The translations under genes were made by a program, and so were the position numbers. The notes under the pieces are model-generated. The model searched no databases. It had not been told where the DNA came from and saw nothing but the letters and a program-made list of their open reading frames with translations. Below are positions 16,901 to 23,278 of a DNA stretch of 28,803 nt, piece by piece (within the stretch, counting starts at the first letter, position 1; each line of letters opens with the position of its first letter). The stretch is from a virus. The stretch spans positions 1-28,803 of IMG/VR virus record IMGVR_UViG_3300008114_000427; one strand, given 5' to 3'.

Positions 16901-18530
16901 TAATCAAATATTACAAGGCCCAGATAATTTATATTATACTCTTAGTAATAATGTGTTGACATATTCTATCCCTTCTTATAAATTCTCTTCTGGTATTACA
17001 ACAAATGATGATATTGTTGTATATTTGAGTGGAAGAAAATTACAAATCATGGTAGATTATACTATTGATCTGTTGTTAGGATCAGTATCAATCACATCTG
17101 AAAATTATGTTAATCAAGCAGATTTAATTATTTCAATAATTACTAATTCTGAATATTTTATTGATAACGGGAATATAGAATTTGTATCAACACCGTTGAT
17201 TGGTGATGTTTATAAAATTACTTCAATGTTTAATCATGATGTTTTAGATATTAAAACAACTGATTATGAAATTAAATCTACAATATCATTAACTGCGGAC
17301 TCTTTCGAATACCTATCTTATAATTTGACTAAGGGCGGTAGAATAAAATTAGACAGGGAAGTTATCGATGACAGCTATGTTTGGGTAATAAAAAATAAAA
17401 CCTTACTTACACATAGTATTGATTACAAACTTTTAGGTAATAAAAGAGAAATAAAGTTGACAGATAAGCCTGCGGTAAATGATGTGTTTGTAGTTATGAC
17501 ATATTCAAATAATATTGTAAAATCTAATTTAAGCTATATGCAGTTCAAAGACATGCTTAATAGAGATCATTACAAGAGAATGTCGAAGAACAGACAAACG
17601 GTATTATTTAAAGATTTGAAATACTCTGATAAGGTAATTTACGTAGAAAACCCTGAAGTTTTATCAGAACCAAATAGATTAAAAAATATTCCTGGCGCCA
17701 TATATTTGAACGGTGAAAGAATTGAATATTTTGTTAAAGATGGTAATGAACTTAGACAATTAAGAAGAGGCACATTAGGTACAGGAATACCACAAGTCCA
17801 TGTATCTGGTCTGACTTTACTTGATATTGGCGTGTCGGAAACCATGCCTTATAAAGATGACTTCATTATCGATACTAACTTTTATGATGGTAGTACAAAT
17901 GTAATACCGTTACAATACGTTCCAACACTATTAGATAGCAGTCTTACAGATGAAGATTGGACTAGAACTGATATACCAAGCACTTACGGACAATGCGATG
18001 AGATTGAAGTTTTTGTTGGCGGGTACAACTTAAGGGGTGCCTGGGAAACAGATACTGAATATAGTGTGGGTGAAATAATTTTGTATGGCACTTATACATA
18101 TCGCTGTATAGCTGATCATAGGAGTGGATCATTTATAGATGATAGAAATAAGTGGGAATTTTTTGTAGGCAATCAACGATTGAAGAAACACCCATATAAA
18201 GTACATAACTCTGAAATACACTATGAAAGTCCTGAAGGTGATGTAGAGTTTGAAGCAGATTTTTCAGTCAATGGTACAACAGCCGCTGTTAGATTAACCA
18301 ACAGTTTATCAACAGGAACAAAAATAATAACTATTAAAAAGATTGGCAAGATTTGGAATGATCCTGGTAGTGACCTAGCAAACTCTAACAATGCTATTGT
18401 TAACTTCTTATTTGCTGAAGAAGGAGCAACACCGATCACAAAGAAATCTAATTTAAATTTAATTGATACAAGTTTTGATAACGAATCGCTGACTTTTGAC
18501 TCAGGTGATTTAACATTTGATAAAGGATAA
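13917..18530 (+). CDS. Giant virion structural protein, C-terminal piece with GxGY and fibre repeats
   Basis: The frame is open from about 13917; its first possible start is TTG 14619 (which would give 1303 residues), but clear coding precedes that, so I take it as the C-terminal third of the giant gene. Two pairs of glycine-rich repeats (GAGLVNAPYITING and SKGSGYSEIG near 14060-14210; GDGYITRPVVEFVG and GGSGYTKAPQIIISGG near 15160-15320) occur. Next comes LMQGVDYAGVSIVGLDF with GWDQLPWFSDVWDSFD (~15760-15870). Then follow several GNGTTKIFNLP / ADGVNKVFDI / GDGSTIEFIT / ADGSTSVYPL repeats of the tail-fibre type, each with a following vVxVnG and a dYti strand. Near 17550-17870 lies IPGAIYLNGERIEYF plus LRQLRRGTLGTG, and near 18033-18175 another CBM-like module. 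It ends FDNESLTFDSGDLTFDKG. All these blocks are familiar from large tail proteins of T4-like marine phages. AAGGA near the end serves the next gene. Confidence 0.8.
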   Translation, partial: NIPSKISGSYDLIIDTDAELRLINTGAYRPASISIEIKNGSVNDITISDPGAGLVNAPYITINGTGTGAIVKSVINEITGSIIGFEILSKGSGYSEIGTTASVRSFSTLVLSDEISLGRWAIYSFDYSTNKWSRNKIQGYDVSNFWNYIDWYSPGYSQFSKIDFLVNGTYELYSLSAIIGQTVKVKNVGSSGWVLLEKFANSTSLDYTQSYKVVGRENGTIQISSKFYSFDNNNLGFDGPLYDSDTYDNSGSLELRIILNTLKDNILIDDLKPVYLRLFFASLRYVLSEQPYVDWFFKTSFVKATHNLGLLKQKVTYNSDSLEDFEKYISEVKPYRTKIREYVSSYDTIDNSSTMVTDFDLPAAFRQNKIEPVYVQLNDQNQLITDGNEINEYPWKHWADFYKFEVSDIALVNQGDGYITRPVVEFVGDCTIPATARAFISNGKVTKIELLTGGSGYTKAPQIIISGGLRENGTPARAVSRIKNNFVRSSLIKIKFDRITKSYFITDLSVNETFLGSGSKLQFLLKWSPDLKTGNTVVKINNQEALRDTYNVVTKTDTSRGHTAYYGVLTFTTAPANGDIIEVRYIKDFNHLSAADRINYYYDPQTGQIGKDIGQLMQGVDYAGVSIVGLDFKSSSGWDQLPWFSDVWDSFDATFDDYIVAVVDDSTYSFELPYTPAVGQEINVYVNGVRIDDPYFDLYDGSTVQPNGRVVAPESTVMKTIIGNGTTKIFNLPNLTSSPALDIDEGDQVAYSTATGLAADDIIIDGDGFVTPTSSPAPEEVVPGQLVDTVAIKVFDRPTAGSAKISSNNYIADGVNKVFDIGQFINSNDAVLVKVGDQILESSQFTISVKNKTVTLTSAPANKEIVNVTSFGFNGQNLLDLDYFVGDGSTIEFITNAPWDQAQSSLVTVSGEVVNYILFRTDNSYDSLNRVGIRFGSPPGEGDVVQYLISSSEDRTYSIVTTETLTADGSTSVYPLTVTIGNKLPFEANVIVRKDNQILQGPDNLYYTLSNNVLTYSIPSYKFSSGITTNDDIVVYLSGRKLQIMVDYTIDLLLGSVSITSENYVNQADLIISIITNSEYFIDNGNIEFVSTPLIGDVYKITSMFNHDVLDIKTTDYEIKSTISLTADSFEYLSYNLTKGGRIKLDREVIDDSYVWVIKNKTLLTHSIDYKLLGNKREIKLTDKPAVNDVFVVMTYSNNIVKSNLSYMQFKDMLNRDHYKRMSKNRQTVLFKDLKYSDKVIYVENPEVLSEPNRLKNIPGAIYLNGERIEYFVKDGNELRQLRRGTLGTGIPQVHVSGLTLLDIGVSETMPYKDDFIIDTNFYDGSTNVIPLQYVPTLLDSSLTDEDWTRTDIPSTYGQCDEIEVFVGGYNLRGAWETDTEYSVGEIILYGTYTYRCIADHRSGSFIDDRNKWEFFVGNQRLKKHPYKVHNSEIHYESPEGDVEFEADFSVNGTTAAVRLTNSLSTGTKIITIKKIGKIWNDPGSDLANSNNAIVNFLFAEEGATPITKKSNLNLIDTSFDNESLTFDSGDLTFDKG

Positions 18531-18535
18531 GAAAA

Positions 18536-19984
18536 ATGGCAATACAAATTATTAATGTTGGCCAAATACCTAATGATGGTACCGGCGATTCGCTGAGATC
18601 AGCAGGTAACAAAATTAATGACAATTTTACTGAACTATATACGGCCTTAGGTTCAACCAGTGGCCGATTAAGTTTAGTTAGTGGTATTACAGCAGCTAAT
18701 GGCGTTGCTGTGGATTCCGAAACTGGTAATGTGACGATCACTGGTGTAATAGCATCGCCGACACGTTTCGGTGTAATTAAAGTCGGTAATAATTTAACAA
18801 TAAGTTCAGAAGGAGTATTATCAGCTAATCCAGGAAACTATACACTCCCTACAGCAAGTGAAACTGTGTTGGGTGGCGTTAAAGTTGGGGCAAATTTATC
18901 CATTAATGGGTCGGGAGTATTATCTGCGGCCCAGTATGTGTTACCTACAGCAACGGTTTCTACTTTAGGTGGAATCAGGGTAGGTGCAAGATTAACTATA
19001 GATCCTAACGGAATATTAAGTGCCGATGAACCAATAATTCCAGTTGCAACTACTACTGTATTAGGTGGCGTTAAGGTCGATGGAACTAGTATAACTATTA
19101 CAAATCAAGTTATTAGTGTTTCTACAGACTATGTTAAAGGACCTAGTTCGGCAACATCAAATTCTATTGCAAGATACGACAATACTACAGGAAAACTTAT
19201 TAAAAATAGTTTAGTCACAGTTAGTGATGTAGGATTAATAACTGCACCGGTTGTTGGAAATATAATTCCTTTCTATTATGCAGATCAAACAGCCTTTCCA
19301 AATGCTTCGACTTATGAAGGAACCCTAGCATTTAGTGATGCTGATAATAGATTATTTTATTCATCTGATGGCAATTGGGTAAGCATTGCAAGAAGTGATG
19401 AAATAAATGTAGATACAAATACAACTTACACTATAAGTGCTGCTGATGGTACTGCTGGCAAGAAAATTATACGGCTAACTGCCGGTGGCAGTGGTAGTGG
19501 AAATGATGATGTTACACTTGTTGCAGGCACAAATGTAACTTTGGATAGAGTCGGTGACGAAATTACTATCAATTCTACAGCTACTGGCGGATCCGGAACT
19601 GGATTAGGATCAAGAGTTGATGCTCAAGCCACAACTTCAAACATTGCAGCCGGAGCAACAGCAAACATAACAATTACAGGATTCAAAGGTTATGTGTTAT
19701 ATAAAGTTTCCACATCTGATGCTGCATGGGTAAGGATTTATTCTAGCAGTTCTGCAAGAACTAGTGACATTAGTAGATCTGAAGGCACAGATCCAGCACC
19801 CGGATCTGGAGTTATTGCTGAAGTTATCACGACCGGTAGCCAAACAATTTTAATGACACCTGCTGTTTTTGGTTTTAATAATGAAACAGTTCCCACCACA
19901 GATATTCAATTGGCAGTTACAAACAAAGGTGCCATTAGTACAACAATAACAGTTACTCTTACAATTGTACAACTAGAGGATTAA
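18536..19984 (+). CDS. Tail fibre / structural protein with four shaft repeats and conserved tip domain
   Basis: 482 residues; ATG 5 bp after the giant gene, with AAGGA at 18523-18527 inside that gene's end. The N-terminus (IINVGQIPNDGTGDSLRSAG, then KINDNFTELYTALG) is an attachment-type motif that I recall from many marine phage fibre proteins. Residues ~73-195 are four repeats of about 32 residues built on LGGVKVGxxLxIxxxGvLSA. A linker with NSIARYDNTTGKLIKNS and a YADQTAFPNASTYEGTLAFS block follows. The C-terminal ~130 residues (after the glycine-rich GGSGTGLGSR) carry ITGFKGYVLYKVSTSDAAWV, RIYSSSSARTSDISR, SGVIAEVIT and a final beta strand run, which I recall as a widespread fibre-tip module of marine T4-like phages. 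Likely a receptor-binding fibre; the receptor is unknown. Confidence 0.75.
   Translation: MAIQIINVGQIPNDGTGDSLRSAGNKINDNFTELYTALGSTSGRLSLVSGITAANGVAVDSETGNVTITGVIASPTRFGVIKVGNNLTISSEGVLSANPGNYTLPTASETVLGGVKVGANLSINGSGVLSAAQYVLPTATVSTLGGIRVGARLTIDPNGILSADEPIIPVATTTVLGGVKVDGTSITITNQVISVSTDYVKGPSSATSNSIARYDNTTGKLIKNSLVTVSDVGLITAPVVGNIIPFYYADQTAFPNASTYEGTLAFSDADNRLFYSSDGNWVSIARSDEINVDTNTTYTISAADGTAGKKIIRLTAGGSGSGNDDVTLVAGTNVTLDRVGDEITINSTATGGSGTGLGSRVDAQATTSNIAAGATANITITGFKGYVLYKVSTSDAAWVRIYSSSSARTSDISRSEGTDPAPGSGVIAEVITTGSQTILMTPAVFGFNNETVPTTDIQLAVTNKGAISTTITVTLTIVQLED
18750..19125 (+). repeat. Four tandem fibre-shaft repeats of about 32 residues
   Basis: Units RFGVIKVGNNLTISSEGVLS, VLGGVKVGANLSINGSGVLS, TLGGIRVGARLTIDPNGILS and VLGGVKVDGTSITITNQVIS are spaced 96-102 bp (their central glycine codons fall near 18770, 18872, 18968 and 19063). 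The protein repeat is clear while the DNA has diverged, so the duplication is old or under selection for structure. Such repeats usually form the trimeric shaft of fibres. Confidence 0.7.
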
Positions 19985-19988
19985 TAAT

Positions 19989-21095
19989 ATGTCAATGATC
20001 GATTATGTAGGTGTAAAAAGATATATTGTGACACTCCATGATTTTGAGATGATGGAAAGTTTGCATAACGATCTCGAAACTGATGGCATTGCGCCTCCTG
20101 GAACTGACATACTTAGAGCAGTTATCTGTGTAAACAAACGCCCAGTCAGTAGAAATTCTGAATTTATGCTTACAGCATGGGAGGTTGAAGAGTTAAAAAA
20201 AGATACTAGAGTAAAAAATATCGAACTAATTCCCAGCGAATTAGGAATTTCTGCAGGTGAATTTTCAATATCACAAACAAGCACTAACTGGAATAAAAGT
20301 GGAAGTAGTGCCACAGACATGAACAATTGGGGCTTGTTACGATGCGTTGAGGGATCTCAAAGAGCCAATTGGGGAGGACTAGGATTTGATGGAACTGGAA
20401 CTGGTAATCCAATTGCATCTGGAACAATAAAACTTGCTCAAACAGGAAAAAATGTTGATGTAGTCATCATTGATGGAAATGGCATTACCTTTAATCATCC
20501 AGAATATGCAGTAAATTCAAATGGAACTGGTGGCTCTAGGGCAGTGCAATACAATTGGCTTCAACACGATCCTGTGGTTAGGGGTCTGCCACCAGGAAAT
20601 TACGTTTATTCTACTAGTGACCATGCTACACACGTTGCTGGAACAGTGGCAGGTAATACTCAAGGCTGGGCAAGAGCAGCTAATATATACAACATTTACT
20701 ATTATGCTGGTGATGAAGGAAATGCACTTTTTCCCTATGTTATGGACTATGTAAGAGAATTTCATAGAACTAAGACAGTGAACCCGGCTACTGGTAGAAA
20801 AAATCCAACTATTTGTAACAACAGTTGGGGCATGAGTATTTTTCCTGGAGAATGGAGTTTTGCCGATATAACTGCTGTGACGTATCGAGGAACTAGATAT
20901 GAAGCTCCTGGTGGAACTACAAATTATACAGGGCTATCTGGAGTATATAGTTCTAATTCTTTACTGTCTTTTTTCACTAATGATCCTGAAAATATATCTC
21001 AAAGAATCATTACAACTGGTTCACAAGCAGGAACACCTAATTGTCCAGCCGAACACAACTTATCAACTAACATTTTCTATAACACAACCAGTTAG
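19989..21095 (+). CDS. Subtilisin-like (S8) protease, N-terminal piece with Asp and His of the triad
   Basis: 368 residues readable before a stop. ATG has AGAGGA at 19975-19980 with 8-nt spacing. Residues ~1-80 resemble a short inhibitor-like prodomain (YIVTLHDF, LRAVICVNKRPVSRNSEFML, LTAWEVEELKKDTRVKNIEL), as in I9 propeptides; this is by eye. The subtilase core then starts: VDVVIIDGNGITFNHPEY places the catalytic Asp at D162, with DGNG instead of the usual DTGI/DSG. DHATHVAGTVAG gives the catalytic His at H212, with Ala where most have Gly. ICNNSWG (277-281) matches the conserved strand before the substrate pocket. After that the sequence leaves the protease fold (APGGTTNYTGLSGVYSSN). The end, CPAEHNLSTNIFYNTTS, looks out of frame; the protein continues in the other frame to 22599. 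It lies between fibre genes, so it is probably virion-associated. Confidence 0.78.
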   Translation: MSMIDYVGVKRYIVTLHDFEMMESLHNDLETDGIAPPGTDILRAVICVNKRPVSRNSEFMLTAWEVEELKKDTRVKNIELIPSELGISAGEFSISQTSTNWNKSGSSATDMNNWGLLRCVEGSQRANWGGLGFDGTGTGNPIASGTIKLAQTGKNVDVVIIDGNGITFNHPEYAVNSNGTGGSRAVQYNWLQHDPVVRGLPPGNYVYSTSDHATHVAGTVAGNTQGWARAANIYNIYYYAGDEGNALFPYVMDYVREFHRTKTVNPATGRKNPTICNNSWGMSIFPGEWSFADITAVTYRGTRYEAPGGTTNYTGLSGVYSSNSLLSFFTNDPENISQRIITTGSQAGTPNCPAEHNLSTNIFYNTTS

Positions 21096-22599
21096 TTTCG
21101 AAATTTTAAGCAATGTGGCTGTGGGTTCAACAACTGGGCCAATAATTTTGACTTCTGAAGTAACAATAACAGATCCCAACAGTGTTGTTACAACATATAC
21201 GGATACAATTTCTGGAAGTCAAATTGAAACGCTCATTGAAGAAACAGTATCATTGACGGTTACTGGACAATACACGGTCACTTATACTACAACAGTGGAT
21301 TTGCAATCGTCAACTGATCCAGTTTTTGCATCGCTAATGAGTTTGATTAGCAAATCTACAGGCGGAAACGCCAGCGCCACAGTTGAGAGTTTAATTGGTG
21401 CATCCATCGGAACTACTTCTGGATTAACGTCCTCGACAACACCTTCATCAGGTTCAAATGACGATGGATTCTGGCAAATAAATTTACCATTCAATGTTAC
21501 ATACTTGTCTGTGGATTATACAGCAGTTTATGTGGGCACTAATACATATTTGACTTTTGGTTCGGGTTCTGCAAATTATTCAGGATTATCAGCGTCTAAT
21601 CCCCCGTTACCGAAGATTATGATTAGCTCTGCTGACAATTCTGTTCAAAGAATATATCATGGAGTTGAAGGCATCGCACCAAATAGAACTTATAGAGTGA
21701 TAGTAGAAGGAAATGCAAATACAAGTGGGACATTAGGTAGCCCAAACATGCGATATCAATATACATTTTATGAAGCATATCCTGCAAGGATTGACATTAG
21801 CATTGCACAAAATAATAGAAAAACAATTGTGGGTGGTGGGTTTAGTTCAAATCAACTCAATCAATGGGGGTTCATAGCTAATCAAAGAATACCAGTTCGT
21901 GTAGGTCCGTTAGATGCAGATTTAGAAGATGCTATTGATGAAGGAATACTTTTTGTTGGAGCCGCAGGGAACGGCCGATGGAAACACGATATACCGGGCG
22001 GCCCAGATTGGGATAATACTTTTGAAATGGCTATTCGGTATCCAGGTAGTGTAGCTCAACCTTATTATTACATGAGAGGAACAAGCCCCACAGCTAATGA
22101 TGATACGGTTAATGGTGACTATGATATTCCTAATATCTGTGTTGGTGCTGTTGATTCTATTCAACTAGATCAAAAAGTAACGTTTAGTGATTGTGGTCCT
22201 GGTGTTGATATTTTTGCTCCAGGAACACATATTTTAAGCGCAGTTCCTTCAGGCGGAGCTCCTGACCCCAGGAATTCTTCCTTTAGAATTAATAAAAATT
22301 CTGGAACTAGCATGGCAAGTCCACAAGTTTGTGGAGTATTAGCATGTGCCTTGGAAACATACCCAACAATGAGGCAAGAACAAGCTAAACATTATATTTT
22401 AGGATATTCAAAGACTGGGCAACTTACTACTACAAACGGCGGCCCCACTGATGGACGAGACTTGCAAGGAGCACCAAACAAGTATCTGTATTATTATGTT
22501 GAAAGAAGATTTGAGGGAAATGTATTTCCTAAAATAAATGTAAGTTCGAGACCATCATCTGGTGCTGTGTTCCCTAGAACACGCATTAGACGTTCTTGA
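20899..22599 (+). CDS. Subtilisin-like protease, C-terminal piece with nested fibre-like domain and catalytic Ser
   Basis: The frame is open from before 20899, but its first ~50 codons are out-of-frame reading of the first piece; real coding starts near 21050. Composite residues ~355-630 are a non-protease insert: an Ig/fibronectin-like stretch (VSFEILSNVAVGSTTGPI, then VTITDPNSVVTTYTDT) and a beta-sandwich with FWQINLPFNVTYLSVDYTAV, YVGTNTYLTFGSGS, KIMISSADNSVQRIYHGVEG and APNRTYRVIVEGNA, a module I recall from marine phage fibre proteins. The protease core resumes at VGPLDADLEDAIDEG; ILFVGAAGN supplies the oxyanion-hole Asn (composite N661), and NSGTSMASPQVCGVLACALE supplies the catalytic Ser (S774). 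A YYYVERRF motif and an arginine-rich end (FPRTRIRRS) finish it. All catalytic residues are thus present across the two pieces. Likely role: processing fibre or tail proteins, or cutting host surface protein; inference only. Confidence 0.78.
   Translation: MKLLVELQIIQGYLEYIVLILYCLFSLMILKIYLKESLQLVHKQEHLIVQPNTTYQLTFSITQPVSFEILSNVAVGSTTGPIILTSEVTITDPNSVVTTYTDTISGSQIETLIEETVSLTVTGQYTVTYTTTVDLQSSTDPVFASLMSLISKSTGGNASATVESLIGASIGTTSGLTSSTTPSSGSNDDGFWQINLPFNVTYLSVDYTAVYVGTNTYLTFGSGSANYSGLSASNPPLPKIMISSADNSVQRIYHGVEGIAPNRTYRVIVEGNANTSGTLGSPNMRYQYTFYEAYPARIDISIAQNNRKTIVGGGFSSNQLNQWGFIANQRIPVRVGPLDADLEDAIDEGILFVGAAGNGRWKHDIPGGPDWDNTFEMAIRYPGSVAQPYYYMRGTSPTANDDTVNGDYDIPNICVGAVDSIQLDQKVTFSDCGPGVDIFAPGTHILSAVPSGGAPDPRNSSFRINKNSGTSMASPQVCGVLACALETYPTMRQEQAKHYILGYSKTGQLTTTNGGPTDGRDLQGAPNKYLYYYVERRFEGNVFPKINVSSRPSSGAVFPRTRIRRS
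21030..21095 (+). other. Frame-change site C inside the subtilase gene
   Basis: The upstream frame makes sense to about PNCPAEH and stops at 21093-21095. The downstream frame makes sense from about TYQLTFSITQPVSFEIL (near 21054 on). Reading GAACACAACTTAT with one A fewer gives EHTYQLTFSIT and a continuous 869-residue protein. There is no long homopolymer here, only short AA/CC doublets. No start codon with a ribosome-binding site is apparent in the second frame near the junction. Confidence 0.65.
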
Positions 22600-22640
22600 A
22601 AAACCATTCAAATCATAAAACTAACACATTATGAAAGCAG

Positions 22641-22647
22641 ATAAATA
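22641..22647 (+). promoter_or_regulatory. Candidate late promoter box ATAAATA
   Basis: In the 69-bp gap 22600-22668 after the protease stop, GATAAATA matches the core of the T4 late promoter and sits 22 bp before the ATG at 22669, the same geometry as the box before gp6 (21 bp). The rest of this gap shows no hairpin or T tract. Confidence 0.5.
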
Positions 22648-22668
22648 ATAAAATAATGCGAGATAACC

Positions 22669-23277
22669 ATGCAAAATAGAGATTTAACCGGAATACATGT
22701 AGAAGGGCATATAAAAATTTGGGATCCCGAGTCCCAGAAAATATATGTTAATAAACGAAATGCAATCCATTATGAAAATATGAGTATAGCTCTTGCCGAA
22801 AGTATTTCAAATTCTGGTCAAGGGTTTATATATGAGATGGCATTTGGTAATGGAGGAACAGCGGTCGATCCTACAGGTATCATCACGTACCTTACACCAA
22901 ACAGCACTGGTATTAATGCCAGTCTTTATAATGAACGTTATGCCAAAGTTGTTGATGACAGATCAATATCAAACGTAGACCCAACTAGGAATTTTATCGA
23001 ATCTAGGCACGTAACTGGCACTAACTATACAGATGTTTTCATTACATGTCTTTTAGATTATGGCGATGCTGCAGGGCAACAAGCATTTGATAATTCAAAT
23101 AGCAATGAAGGAAATTTTGTTTTTGATGAGTTGGGTCTTAAATCTTATAGTTCTTCAGGAAACAGTAAATTATTAACTCATGTAATTTTTCACCCAGTGC
23201 AAAAATCTTTGAATAGATTAATTCAAATAGACTATACAGTTAGAATACAGAGTTTAACTGGATTGAACGGAGCATAA
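22669..23277 (+). CDS. Conserved marine-phage tail protein of unknown function
   Basis: 202 residues, ATG preceded by a weak GCGAG (22659-22663) and an ATAAATA box. The sequence is compact and mostly beta: GHIKIWDPESQKIYVNKRNA, then HYENMSIALAESI, GFIYEMAFGNGGTAVDPTGI, LYNERYAKVVDDRS, FDELGLKSYSSSGNSKLLTH and HPVQKSLNRLIQIDYTVRIQ. I recall close relatives beside fibre genes in T4-like marine phages but know no assigned function. No signal peptide, membrane segment or catalytic motif is visible. Its size and place just before three fibre genes would suit an adaptor or collar piece to which fibres bind, but this is a guess from position. It ends 1 bp before the next ATG, whose GGAG site (23269-23272) lies inside this gene. 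Confidence 0.7.
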   Translation: MQNRDLTGIHVEGHIKIWDPESQKIYVNKRNAIHYENMSIALAESISNSGQGFIYEMAFGNGGTAVDPTGIITYLTPNSTGINASLYNERYAKVVDDRSISNVDPTRNFIESRHVTGTNYTDVFITCLLDYGDAAGQQAFDNSNSNEGNFVFDELGLKSYSSSGNSKLLTHVIFHPVQKSLNRLIQIDYTVRIQSLTGLNGA

Positions 23278-23278
23278 T

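Larger units (their letters stand above)
4926..18530 (+). other. Reconstructed giant virion gene (about 4,534 residues)
   Basis: The three pieces above start and end in the same frame: a +1 change at site A is cancelled by a -1 change at site B, so 13,605 bases equal 4,535 codons including the stop. Protein motifs run smoothly across both sites once the shifts are applied. The product, near 500 kDa, would be one of the largest virion proteins of a T4-like phage. It fills the slot between gp6 and the fibres where T4 encodes gp7, gp8, gp9, gp10 and gp11 separately, none of which is recognisable here. Confidence 0.68.

Noticed and set aside
18221-18741. Two antisense open frames across the end of the giant gene and start of the next fibre
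   Set aside because: They overlap each other and two well-supported genes, and show no recognisable protein features.
20521-20754. A second + strand frame inside the protease gene
   Set aside because: It covers the stretch with the catalytic His in the true frame; its translation has no motif and it is an out-of-frame shadow.
22600-22668. Terminator after the protease gene
   Set aside because: No GC-rich stem or T tract is visible in this gap; the same holds for the gaps at 26680-26705 and 28182-28209.
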